This document shows positions 53,930 through 64,000 of a stretch of 64,000 bases of DNA, in pieces. Under the pieces are notes generated by a model that was given only the letters and a program-made list of their open reading frames with translations, searched no databases and was not told the DNA's origin. Made by a program: the position numbers and the translations under genes. How positions within the stretch are numbered: the stretch's first letter is position 1; every line of letters begins with the position of its first letter. This DNA comes from Ailanthus altissimus (taxonomy: Eukaryota; Streptophyta; Magnoliopsida; Sapindales; Simaroubaceae), in contig OX327702.1 in the NCBI GenBank assembly GCA_946807835.1, forward strand, positions 1,674,001 through 1,738,000, in the 5' to 3' direction.

Positions 53930-56900
53930 TCACTTCCTCCCACCCACCATGCCTCGGCCGGCAGTTCCTGACAGGCTAGGTGATGTGCTGCTCGTCATCG
54001 TAAGCTTTGCATCTGCATTGCCGAGAACATTCAAATCTTCAAATAGTCTGTATGAGGGAATAAAGGGCTTCTGTGCCATTGTGGAGGCAGGGTTTCCAGG
54101 GCCAGAACTAGTAGAAAGATCTCCATGCATAATTGACCCATTGCTCACTCTTGTGGGGAATGAATTATTGGGCTGCAACGGTCTAGCTCCTTGCAAAGGA
54201 GTGTAAGATGCAGGTGCATTGACTCGGGGAGTTGAGAACATATTATTTGTAGTAGAGAGATTACTTTGGTTGTTAAAATAACCAGGGGTGGCAGCCCATG
54301 GTGGAGGAGGATAGCCAGAGGAATACTGAGGATATTGGTGCTGCAATTGTGGCTGAAAGTGGGGTCGTGATTGGGACTGGAATTGAGGTTGTGATTGTGG
54401 CTGGAATTGGGGTGACTGGGATTGGGATTGGGGTTGTGATTGTGGCTGGTATAAGGGTGGTGATTGGGACTGGAATTGGGGTGGTGATTGGGGCTGCACT
54501 TGGGGTTGTGATAATTGCTGCGATTGAGGTTGGGCCCATGGAGCAACATAACTGTTGTAGGGTGTCTGCCCTTGATTTCCAGGGTAAGTTTGGGAAGCAT
54601 ATGGATTCCCTTGAGTGGTTGGGGGTGTGGGCACCTGATGTGGGCTCTGGGTAGAGGCAGATGAAGTTTGACGAGTCTGTGGGGAGGTTGATGTAGTCGA
54701 CAAGGTAATGCTTAAAAGATCAATTATGTCCTGCTCTTTCGTAGTCCTCACTTTTGAAGGTGGATTAGGCAGAGCCAAAGCATTGCATGGGGTGGCAGTT
54801 GTGTCTGCTGGCATAGATGAAGTTGTTTCATTGTTATTGTTCACTGGCATGAGAACTCCCCCAGTTTCTGCAGATGTATTCTGAGAAGGCATTGGCTTTG
54901 GCTTGGAATGCCTGCACATGGTACAAAAAAAGGAAGCACCAATCATCAGCTGTAGTAAAACAAAATTAAAAATTCATTGAAAGCTCGTGAAACACAGAGC
55001 AGGGTAATAAATTGTTGGTCAAGGTAGATGATCAACCAGGCCACAACTATATTTGCTCATGGATTTCTACAAGGTGTCTCTCATACAAGAATTGGTCATT
55101 TTATCAAATATCCAAAACTTTTACATGGTATTTGCCCCTTGGTGGGTCCTGTAGTGATGAAACTGAATCACACCATGTATTTCACAGTCATACAAAAGTT
55201 AACCCTTGGTAAGATATCCAAAAAATATAAGATGACCAATAAATTAGTTATGAACAACCTTCGAGCCAGCTGAGCAAATTCGTCTTCCTCTTCTTCCTCT
55301 TCTTCTATTAGGGACCTTGTCACAGTGGCAACTGTTACGGGGTGAGCGTGGTTACCATTAGGTATTGGACTTGACTCACTGACTTCAGTCGATTTGAGGC
55401 TGGAGGCTGATGCCTCAGTTGGTTTAGGACTTATATTTGTAACTTGAGTTGGAATGGGCGAACCCAATGCTATAGCATCATGTTTAGCTAGCAAGTTCTG
55501 CAGACTGTCATTCAATTCAAGACCACGACTCAGAAGATCCTCATCCCTGTCACATAACAAAGAGGACAACTTTAGATATAACTGTGCACAAGCATTCGCA
55601 ACTGCACATGGACAGAAACAACCATAGCACATGCCACTCCAGATATTATTACAATCCACTGATTAATTCTAGGGGTAAGACAAAGAGCAGTGTGCAGAAA
55701 CCATTAAGCTTTGAGAAGAATAGACATTTGGTGAAGACTAACCCAGTTGTAGTAAGCATCTGCATTAGCTTTTTTTGATTTGACCCACATTGATTGACAA
55801 GATCAGCAATCACCTCATCTTTTATTGCCTACAAGCAGATAACAATATAACAGGTAAAGATTATTTTTACCATGCTAGACAAAAGATGAGTTAAAAACCG
55901 TGATTTCTCATACCTCACGGTCACTAGGATTTACAGCTTGCAGCATGTCACTTAAAAGCTCCATAACATTCCGCATAGAATCCAAGCTTGACAGACTACA
56001 TGGTCAAAAGAAAAATCAGGGATTTAAATATCTCAGGAACTACAACACATTAAAAAACTTCAAGAGAAAAGCAATATACTGGTAATAACAAGCAAGCAAA
56101 TGCTCAGAGACCAAAGCGAAAACCTCACCTTAGACTTTCAATCTCCATCGCCATTGTTTCATCAAGCCTTCTGGAGGAATTGCTAGGCATTCCATAACCA
56201 GCTTGTAGGGTGGAGTGGGTAGCAGGTGGCGTAAATATTGGAGCTGCATCTGGTGAACGCTGGGGAAATTGTACTCCAGAACGCTGCCATACATACAGGA
56301 ACACAGCTAGTGAGTCATCCTACAAATGACTTATATACACCATTTCACCCTTAAAAGAATACAACACATTCTGATGCAATAGTGATAGTTGCAATAAGCA
56401 GGAGTTGAAGCAAAGCAAAAGATTAGGGATCAAGAGTGAATGAAACAAATATTAAACCATAGTTCTATATTGGATCAACTACCCTTTCTTGATGTCACTG
56501 TTGACAAATTAATAAAAATCTCCTGGCCACAGTTAGCTACACCCTCATCCTAGGCAGGAGAGAACCATCAAAGGAAGCAATGGCATACTAGAGGCTATAT
56601 GCTTACCCTTAGATCCTCATATGCCCAGTAATACTGCGGGTATTTTCCTCCAGGCCCACCAAATGCCTCTTGCCAAGAATCTAACAAAACCAAGATTTTA
56701 TCCCTCAGTCGCATATCCGGCTGCAAAACCCATCCGATATGTATTTCAGTTGAGGTAGAAGGCCTAAACAGAGATTGCTATAACAATAATAGACACAAAA
56801 TTCCATGTAATGATGGTTGTTTGAAAACATATGAATGGACTACAGAATGCGCTGGTATGAGTAAAAAAATTTATTTCTCAGCAAGATCAGTATATCAGAT

Positions 56901-58206
56901 TGCCATCATGGATAGCAGTCAAAAGAAAATACAAAAGTAAGAAAAACTATTGAGTCTGATTGGCACACAACTGTTTAACTTCTGCATAAACAAAAGTTAA
57001 ACTTCCCAATGAATTCATTTCTAACATGTTACCAAAGGCATAAACCTCCAAAGCAGTAATCCCAATTAAATTCTCAATGATTGAGTAAATTCTTCATTAT
57101 TGGTAATAAAAAAAATGGTAGTGTTAATGTCAGAAAGGGTATAAAAAATGAAATAAAACCTTTGCATACAAGAATTACAACTGCCCAGTATCCCCTGCTG
57201 AAATACTATGAAAACCAAATGAAAGAGTTACCTTCTTCTTCATGATTTTAACCATCTCTCCCAACACATTCCTCTCAGCAATTTGAACATGTACATAATC
57301 ACCACAGTTCTTCACCATTGTCTCCAAAAGCTACAAAGTAGGTTCAACACATGTTTAATCGATACTAAGGTCTAAAACCGATAAGCTGAAACCAAAAGAT
57401 TGTGCTCAAAGAACCAATTTCTCCACAAATGAACACATGGGTTAAACTTTAAGATTTAAAGTTAATATATAAAATCAAATAATTGAATAGTAGAGAGACC
57501 ATAAAAATGGTTGCTATAAAGATTTACCGTCAGAGCAAGAAGTTGCACTGTTGAATGCTTGTGCTGTAACCTTTTCTTCACTGCTTTTACAACATCTTTT
57601 GCCAGCCTGAGCAATTCAACCAGTACAAGTTAATAAACTTCACAAAAATTATTTAGCACAATCACTATTTTATTTATCAGTAAAGCTTCATGTTTAAAAG
57701 AAAAAGCTACATTAACATCTTAACTTCCAGCTGAAAATTAAATACTAAGTTTTTCCTCCAAAAAAGTTAATCTCTTTTCTAAAAAAACAAATTAGCGTCA
57801 AAACTCTTAATTTCATCATCTAAATTCCCAAACTGATTAAGTATACGGAAAAATTAACTTAACAACTCAAGTCAACCGCAAATATAAACAAAAGAAAAAA
57901 AGAAAAAAAGAAAAGCTTATCAAAAGTTTAAAATCAGTAATCATAATAAAAAAACAATTAGAAAAAAAAAAGCTTGTGAAAATCAAATATTTGCATGGAC
58001 GTAAAATCAAAGAAATTTAATAAATTAATTTAGATAAAACAGAAACCCTAGGATTACAGAAAAGTCAAAGTTTCTTATCAAGCAATTTACCATTGATGAG
58101 AGTTGATGGAATCGCAGATTTCGATGTTCATAGTCCAATCAGGACTCAATAAAAGCTCGCTGGTCGCCTTCTCCACCGCCACTGTGGCCGACGACGACGA
58201 CATCAT
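53930..58206 (-). CDS. TOL9: TOM1-like protein (VHS-GAT ubiquitin-binding sorting adaptor), TOL9-like; 9 exons, 666 aa
   Basis: Exons on the minus strand, in order: 58206-58091, 57606-57528, 57330-57232, 56720-56607, 56283-56129, 55995-55914, 55828-55743, 55546-55259, 54911-53930. All join in frame (2001 nt). TOL proteins bind ubiquitinated membrane cargo and pass it to ESCRT for vacuolar degradation; plants lack ESCRT-0 and use TOLs instead. The VHS domain fills residues 1-137 (ELLLSPDWTMNIEICDSIN, KHSTVQLLALTLLETMVKNCG, LDSWQEAFGG). The GAT domain is about residues 160-260 (EIESLSLSSLDSMRNVMELL, RGLELNDSLQNLLAKHDAI). An acidic run leads into DEFAQLARR, then a tail rich in Q, P and S with DIIDLLSITLS. 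The start could be either of two adjacent ATGs (58206 or 58203). The Q-rich tail and length match Arabidopsis TOL9 (about 675 aa) better than the short TOLs. Confidence 0.94.
54325..54545 (-). repeat. Q/P/S-rich low-complexity coding repeat in TOL9 tail
   Basis: The minus strand encodes degenerate units such as QPQSQPQFQSQSP over about 70 residues, from imperfect 12-18-base repeats. The plus strand is correspondingly rich in GGGATTGG-like blocks. Such tails are prion-like and often vary in length. Long open frames on the plus strand here are shadows of this repeat. Confidence 0.8.
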
Positions 58207-61021
58207 CTTTACCTCTCTCTCTCCAACTCTCGGACCAGAACAGATTACAAAACAGAAAAAGAAAAAAGAAACTTTTCCTGTTTGGTTAGCAGGAAAATTT
58301 TGGCAGAAAATTTTCTCTCGCTTTCTATCTCAATTTCCAGGAAAATAAACCACCGCCAATCGACATGATTGTTTGTTCACGCTAAAATTCTCTTCTATTT
58401 ATTTATTTTTTCTTTCTTACCACCACGCAAAATATTTTTAATTAATTAAATTTTCTTTCATCTTTTTGTTGATTCTCTCATTTATTTCTTTTGCGTAAAC
58501 TTCGTTTTCTTCCTCTTTGCTCTCTCCCGTCGTGTCTTCATTATATCCTTCGTTTAGCAATTAGCACGCTGTTCGCAATGTATTCTACTTCCACGCGCTT
58601 TTCCAAAGAGTGTAACTCACGCCCAATTCTAAATCACGGCGTGGCATGACATTTTCCCAAAAGGATTATACTTAATAACGTACGGGTCTCTACTAACACA
58701 CATTCTCAAATTATGATTCGATTTTTCCATTATATCAAATAGGCCCACTATCCCTACTACAAAGATCAAATTACCCTTATATTTTAACTATTTTCTTAAT
58801 TTGAGACCGATAGTTTTAAATTTGCACCTGCATTTACTGCAAAAATAAAACACCAAATTTTTTTAAAATTCGTTACAAGTTTAAAATTTTATTATCAAAT
58901 TCACTCTAATAAATATGTACTGTTTATCAAATCCGCAAGGAGTTATTCATAAATATAACAATCAAAATCAAATCACAAATTTAAATTTAATAAAAGTCTT
59001 TCCATAAAAGTTAAACTCATTTTTAAATTAAAACTAATAAAAGTAACTCATAAATAATTAACATAAACATTATACAATATAATTACAAAGTAACCCAATT
59101 AAAAAATAATAATTTTTTTACATTTGATTTAAGATTTAAGAACACATCTTACAAATGAATTTATATTGGCATATTATAGTTTTAAGATAAGTCAATTTGC
59201 CAACTAGCAAAGTCAATAATATATTAAATAATAAAACAGTAAAAAAAATAAAATAAAATAACTATCAATCTCCATCATGTGAAAAAAATAAATAAAAAAG
59301 TTAAACAAAATAATTATCAATATAAATCATGTGAAGAAAATAAACAAAAAAGTTAAACAAAAAAAATCAACTCATTTTTCTTAAAATATTCATATTATTT
59401 ATCTAAGTAATGTAATATTAGTGAGATAAAGATTAAAGAAAAATTAAAATTAAAATATATTAAGAATTAAAAAAATATTTGACTAGTGTGAACTAATAAT
59501 TTGTGAGAATAAAGAATTAGAGATGACAAAATTGCAAGATGACGTTTGTATGATAAGTGAGAGTGAAAATAATTGATGAATTGAAGAAAAGATAAAAATT
59601 ATTTTTTTAATTTTCATTTAAGGCTACAATAAGGCAACATTATTTTATTTTCTTTCTAATAAAAATAAAAAACTATGTAAATATTTACGGGTTAAGATAT
59701 CCGCCAAATATTTCACAAAATTTGTATTTATTTTAAATTTGTTGTGAGTTTTAATTTGTATATCAAATTCGTTCTAAATTTATTTTAGAGCTTACTAAAT
59801 CATTCTCAAAATAAATGGATTCTAACTGATTTACAAATTTATAAGTGATTTTGCCATCTTTATATGAGTTTTTTTTTTTTGGCAATTTAATTGACCAAAT
59901 ATCTTTTTCCCTTAATGCAATCATTTGAACTATTTTCATTCACGTGGTGCTGATTAAGATTTATCCAAGAGATATTTTATTTGTACCATCAATAATGTTA
60001 AAGTTAGTATTAACTTAGAAATTTTTTATTTGGTTATTATCAATTTAAGATATTTTTTATTATGCTAATTTTTATATTAAACTCATAGTTTTTTGTATAT
60101 TAATTCTTTTTATATAGGCTAATAATTTAATATTTATATAAAGACTATCTTTTATAATTATTATTTTGAGTGAAAATACAAATATTTTCTCTAACATAGC
60201 ATCGGAGTTTAAAAGGATTATTTTAATAATTTTAAATAAAATAGAATCTATTTGATATAAATGAAAAAATTGAGGGGGTGAGAAAAGTCGTAGTGGAATT
60301 GGGTGGAAAAAAAAGGCGAGATAATTTTGTGTCACAGTCGGGGTCGGCTTTGTCTGTTTTATACGGGTCAGTTGCAGTTTTGTCATACGGCCCCCTCTTT
60401 TTATATCGCTATTTTTTTTTGGGTGGTTTGTTTTTTTAGAGCTATAATACAAATATTTTTCTTGTTCTTTTGACATTATTCCAAGGGATTCTTTGTTTTA
60501 TCTTGACTTCAATTCAAGATTTATTTTTAAAAAAATATGACAATTTGTTTTCGTATGTGAATAAGATTTTTCAATTAATGTTATGTGACATTTTCTCAAG
60601 AGTGTCACAATAATTGAACTATATTAATGTGCTATTTTCATTTATGGTATGATTGTTTGTCATTTTTATTAAGGAATTATTATTTTTTGTCACTATTTTC
60701 CCCTAAAGCATTTACTTAATGACAAAATTTTGGATCGTATAAATTTTCTAGATAGTTGTTTCCATTTCATATCCTTAATTTAATTATATTTTAAATAAAA
60801 CTTAATTATTTTATATGAGAATAAAAAAGTTCACAATACAACATCAAATTTTACTTTTTATTTTTTTCGAATTCAAGTTATTGTAGTTGCTAAACACATT
60901 TACAACTAACTAAATTATACTTAATAGGCTAAAACAAGATTTCGATTATATTTCATTTAAATATGTGTAAAATAAACATTAAGTAATGTTAAATTAATTT
61001 AAACTCTGTTATTTTGATAAA
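58207..61021. other. TOL9 promoter region and AT-rich intergenic DNA
   Basis: The first 400 bases are moderately GC and C/T-rich and are probably the TOL9 leader and promoter. Beyond about 58750 the DNA is AT-rich with no supported gene. Confidence 0.5.
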
Positions 61022-61434
61022 TTAAGTGTAATGTAATAGTTCTTAAAGTAATAATATAAAGTTATAAGGGTACAATTATAATTATAATATTAAAAATTCT
61101 ATTATTGAGGTGGCGTTTTGTTGTACTATAAATATGTGTTAAACTTTAAGTTTAACACAATTTTTCGTTTTCCCTTTTGTTGTTGCTTGAGAGAGAAAAG
61201 GGGAATAAGTTAGGGTTTCTATTCATTGTCATTTTTACCTGTGTTCTGTGTAATCTTGTATTGATTTTTGAGAGTTTAGAGAGATTAGATAATGCATATC
61301 AGAGTCTTATTATTGAGCTCGAGTGAATGTAAGTCACATTTGTGACTGAATCACTATAAATCGTTTTGGTGTTCTTGTTGATTGAATATTTCTCTGGCTG
61401 GTGAATCTTGTATTATCGTATTTACAACATTAAG
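61022..61434 (+). mobile_element. Solo LTR (403 bp) with TTAAG target-site duplication
   Basis: The element 61027-61429 starts TGTAATGTAA and ends TTTACAACA (TG...CA). TTAAG occurs exactly on both sides (61022-61026 and 61430-61434). Inside are a TATA box (ACTATAAATATGTG near 61125) and a transcribed-looking downstream part. No internal retrotransposon sequence is present, as expected after LTR-LTR recombination. Orientation follows the TATA box. Confidence 0.85.
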
Positions 61435-61954
61435 ATATGATTTTTTTTTTGTTAAAATACGTTTTAATTGTCATGTTAACAATTTTTATCATTTTAATAG
61501 AATTATTATAAATTTTCTAAAAAAAATAGTATTACTATAAATGCAATATCCCATTTATATTGTATCAATAAACTTTTATATAATAATAAAAAATTTATTC
61601 AATCAAAAAAGATGATCTAAAAAAATGCATTTTTGATATTAATTTGTTAAATTTAATATTACTATTAATAATAAATACATATATACACATAAATTTACAA
61701 CGTTAAAATGCAATCATTTTCAAAAATTAACCACATGTAAACCATTCATGTTCTTTTTTTTTTCCCCATACTTTTATTAGTGAAGTGTAGGGTCAGCTTA
61801 TCCAATCTTTATAGTGTAATTGTTTTTTTAATAATAATTAAAGGGCCTGAAAGATAACATATGGTTTCTTATTAATTTTCCACCGTTGAATAGTGTGACA
61901 AGGACAACGATATGGTTGGTGGTGAGAGGCAAAAGAAAGACCCATTGACTAAAG

Positions 61955-62125
61955 TAATAATTAAATTATATTTTAAAATTTTATTTTAAATTTATGTGTC
62001 AAATAATTATTAAATAATAAAATAAAATAAAATATAAAATTATTTATTATACTATTTATTATTAAATAATTATTTATTATGTTATTTAAAATATTATTTG
62101 AGAAGTATAATATTATTATTACATC
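61955..62125 (+). repeat. AT-rich MITE (family A), partial copy
   Basis: Contains CAAATAATTATTAAATAATA and the flanking TTTAAAATT blocks shared by the other copies. Edges are uncertain because of the extreme AT content. Confidence 0.4.
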
Positions 62126-62412
62126 AATTACTAATTAGTTTTAATTAATTATTTAAATTTTTTGTATTTATCATTCTACTTAATTCATATCCACTTGTTT
62201 ATTATTATTGGATTTTTTTTGAAAATAATATATATTTTTAAGTAATTATTTTTTTTATTCACAAACTAATAGTTTAATTTTTATCAACCAAAATTATAAT
62301 AAATAAATATAATTACTCTTCTTGATAAAATATAATGATACATAAAATATTTAAAAATAAATGCACTAAAATCGATTAGTATTATCAAAATTAATGTCAT
62401 TTTGAAGTTTTT

Positions 62413-62510
62413 GTATTTATTTTATAAATGTATGAGTATTAAAATATTATCATAGTATAATGTATTTATTTTATAAATGTATGAGTATTAAAATATTATC
62501 ATAGTATAAT
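62413..62510. repeat. Tandem duplication, period 49 bp, two identical units
   Basis: GTATTTATTTTATAAATGTA starts at 62413 and 62462, and the units match to the end (ATTATCATAGTATAATGT), so the duplication is young. Confidence 0.92.
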
Positions 62511-64000
62511 GTGAAGAAGTGAAGAAGAAATATAATAAATAAAGGAGGAAAAAAATATAAATCTAATTTTTTTTTCAAATTTTTTAATTGGTAATTGAAT
62601 CGCATAGCTATATTCGTGGACATACGAGATGCACTCAATGGGTGCATCCTGCATGCAACATACACTGTGTGTGATGGGAATCACGTGCCTTTCTCATGCT
62701 GGGTGATTAGCACTTGATTCTCATGCGCCACACATGACAGGTGCAACGCTATACTGACTGGCACTATTTTTTTTCTTTCATTTTCAGCAATTTTAACCCA
62801 ACCCAACCCACACCCCCCCCTCTCTCTCTCTAATTTTCAATGATTTTTCACTAATTTTCAACTTAATCTAACCATATTTCATGCATTTTCCTTATAATCT
62901 TATCGTTTTCACACATCAATCATATTCATGTATTAGATTGATTTTGAGAGTACTTTTGTAAGAATTTGACTAATTTTATTTGTTGAGAGGAAAAATATTT
63001 AGTCAAGGATAAAATTATTTAATTTTAAAATTTTTAATTATAAAAGATTAACTATTAGATTTGGCATTAAAAAATAATAATGACTTAAAATTTGAGCTAT
63101 TATAAAAAGATTTCTTTATTATATTTTATTTTATAAATCTTTTGTTTTGAAAACGACAACGTATAGTGATTAGTGTGAGTTGCTTCCTTTCAGCTTATAG
63201 TTAAGTCATCACCTAAGTCATTCCCTTAAGTCGCTCTAATGATTGTTTCTTTAATTTGTTTTTTTGTAAAAAACAATTCAAGAGATCTTAGTCTAGCTAG
63301 GTTTGGTTGATTTGAAATTACTCATAAAATTCATTTAATATTTGTATATAATTTGTCTAAAAGGAAGTTAATAGTTAGCTCATGAAATTTTATAGTTACA
63401 TACAAAGTTTTTTCCCCCCTAAATAATTATAATTTATTTGACATTTTATTCAATTCAAACCCTCTATTGCACCCAATAGTAACATGTTTCAATAAATTTT
63501 TAGTATAATAATCTTGTCTCATTTATAGGTACCGAAATTTCTCACTTTTATTATTTTTAAATTATTTGATAAATTAATTAATCACTCTTGTGACTTAGTA
63601 GCTAGTATCAGTATTTTAATTATTAAAGTATTAAATTCAAATCGAGTCGAAGTTTTTCTAATTATTTAATAGAATTGTTTATTTGTATTGAGTTTTTTTT
63701 TTTTTGTAAGAACTAAAAAGTGAAATAGTAAATATATAGAAACTATGAAGTGTTAATATATATACAAGAAAAAGTGAATTAAAAAGAAAAAGAACGGTAC
63801 AAGTTGCTATAGCCTTATAGGTACTTGGAAATTTTAGAAGCATCCAAAGCTCATCGAGCTAGGACAAGCCAAAATTTCATCCTCACGATGGCAAGTTGGC
63901 AACTATGATGGCAGCAAAATTTCATATAAAGCGACATTCACTCGCAATTTGTCGCAATTGTTTGAGGCATAAAGCTTTTGATTGTCCCAAAAGAAATAAT

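Larger units (their letters stand above)
61435..64000. other. AT-rich intergenic DNA to the end of the window
   Basis: A family A MITE copy lies at about 61955-62125 and a tandem duplication at 62413-62510. The patch 62600-62800 is less AT-rich and has several near-palindromic ATGCA/TGCAT pieces, but no frame. Confidence 0.45.

Noticed and set aside
54405..54540. Possible G-quadruplex on the plus strand (repeated GGG/GGGG blocks)
   Set aside because: Loops between G runs are 8-9 bases or longer, so a stable quadruplex is unlikely; coding repeat explains the pattern.
54298..54654. 118-codon plus-strand frame rich in G, V and I
   Set aside because: It is the antisense shadow of the Q/P/S repeat in the last TOL9 exon, which is in frame with the rest of that gene.
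58103..58348. Plus-strand frame of 81 codons at the TOL9 start
   Set aside because: It overlaps TOL9 exon 1 in antisense and shows no family resemblance.
60072..60476. Minus-strand frame of 134 codons
   Set aside because: Composition is K/I/F-rich as expected of AT-rich DNA, with no domain and no gene signals.

Overview
The window is plant nuclear DNA, most likely from a eudicot tree-type genome of moderate repeat content. It has AT-rich intergenic DNA, genes with many short exons and GT-AG introns, and abundant LTR retrotransposons, foldback elements and a tRNA-derived SINE. The three protein-coding genes match Arabidopsis-type families closely. I cannot name the species; a rosid such as Citrus is only a hunch. 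No bacterial operons, CRISPR arrays or rRNA were seen.

Genes. (1) 3849-7298, plus strand: a nine-exon gene for a mitochondrial/peroxisomal class-III PLP aminotransferase of the AGT2/AGT3 (alanine:glyoxylate aminotransferase 2 homolog) family, 485 aa, apparently intact. (2) 39923-52338, plus strand: a 23-exon gene for RAPTOR, the substrate-presenting subunit of the TOR kinase complex, 1360 aa, apparently intact, with at least three short upstream ORFs in its leader. (3) 53930-58206, minus strand: a nine-exon gene for a TOM1-like ubiquitin-binding sorting protein (TOL9-like; VHS, GAT and a long Q/P/S-rich tail), 666 aa. Genes 2 and 3 are convergent, about 1.6 kb apart. The three genes have unrelated jobs (amino acid/photorespiratory metabolism, nutrient signalling, endosomal sorting) and there is no sign that they form a system.

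Repeats. The 32 kb between gene 1 and gene 2 is mainly transposable-element debris. It holds a copia LTR (about 9.28-10.05 kb), a minisatellite (11.15-11.91 kb), a dispersed repeat pair (12.0 and 28.8 kb), a SINE with a perfect target-site duplication (14.89-15.02 kb), and a 0.9-kb inverted-repeat element between two copies of an AT-rich MITE (15.7-17.3 kb). Further along are a deleted copia element with TTACT target duplication (17.34-21.35 kb), a Mutator-type MITE (21.83-22.08 kb, with a sister at 0.97-1.25 kb), a probable long gypsy-type LTR (25.3-27.9 kb), a 1.63-kb giant foldback element (30.29-31.91 kb) and an old complete but decayed copia element with recognisable LTRs, PBS and polypurine tract (32.15-35.98 kb). 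Right of the genes is a solo LTR with TTAAG target duplication (61.03-61.43 kb).

No new biochemical system is evident. The most interesting items are the foldback element with its 60-bp flanking duplication, the uORF-bearing leader of RAPTOR, the palindromic GC motif array in the copia LTRs, and a small unassigned ORF near 23 kb.
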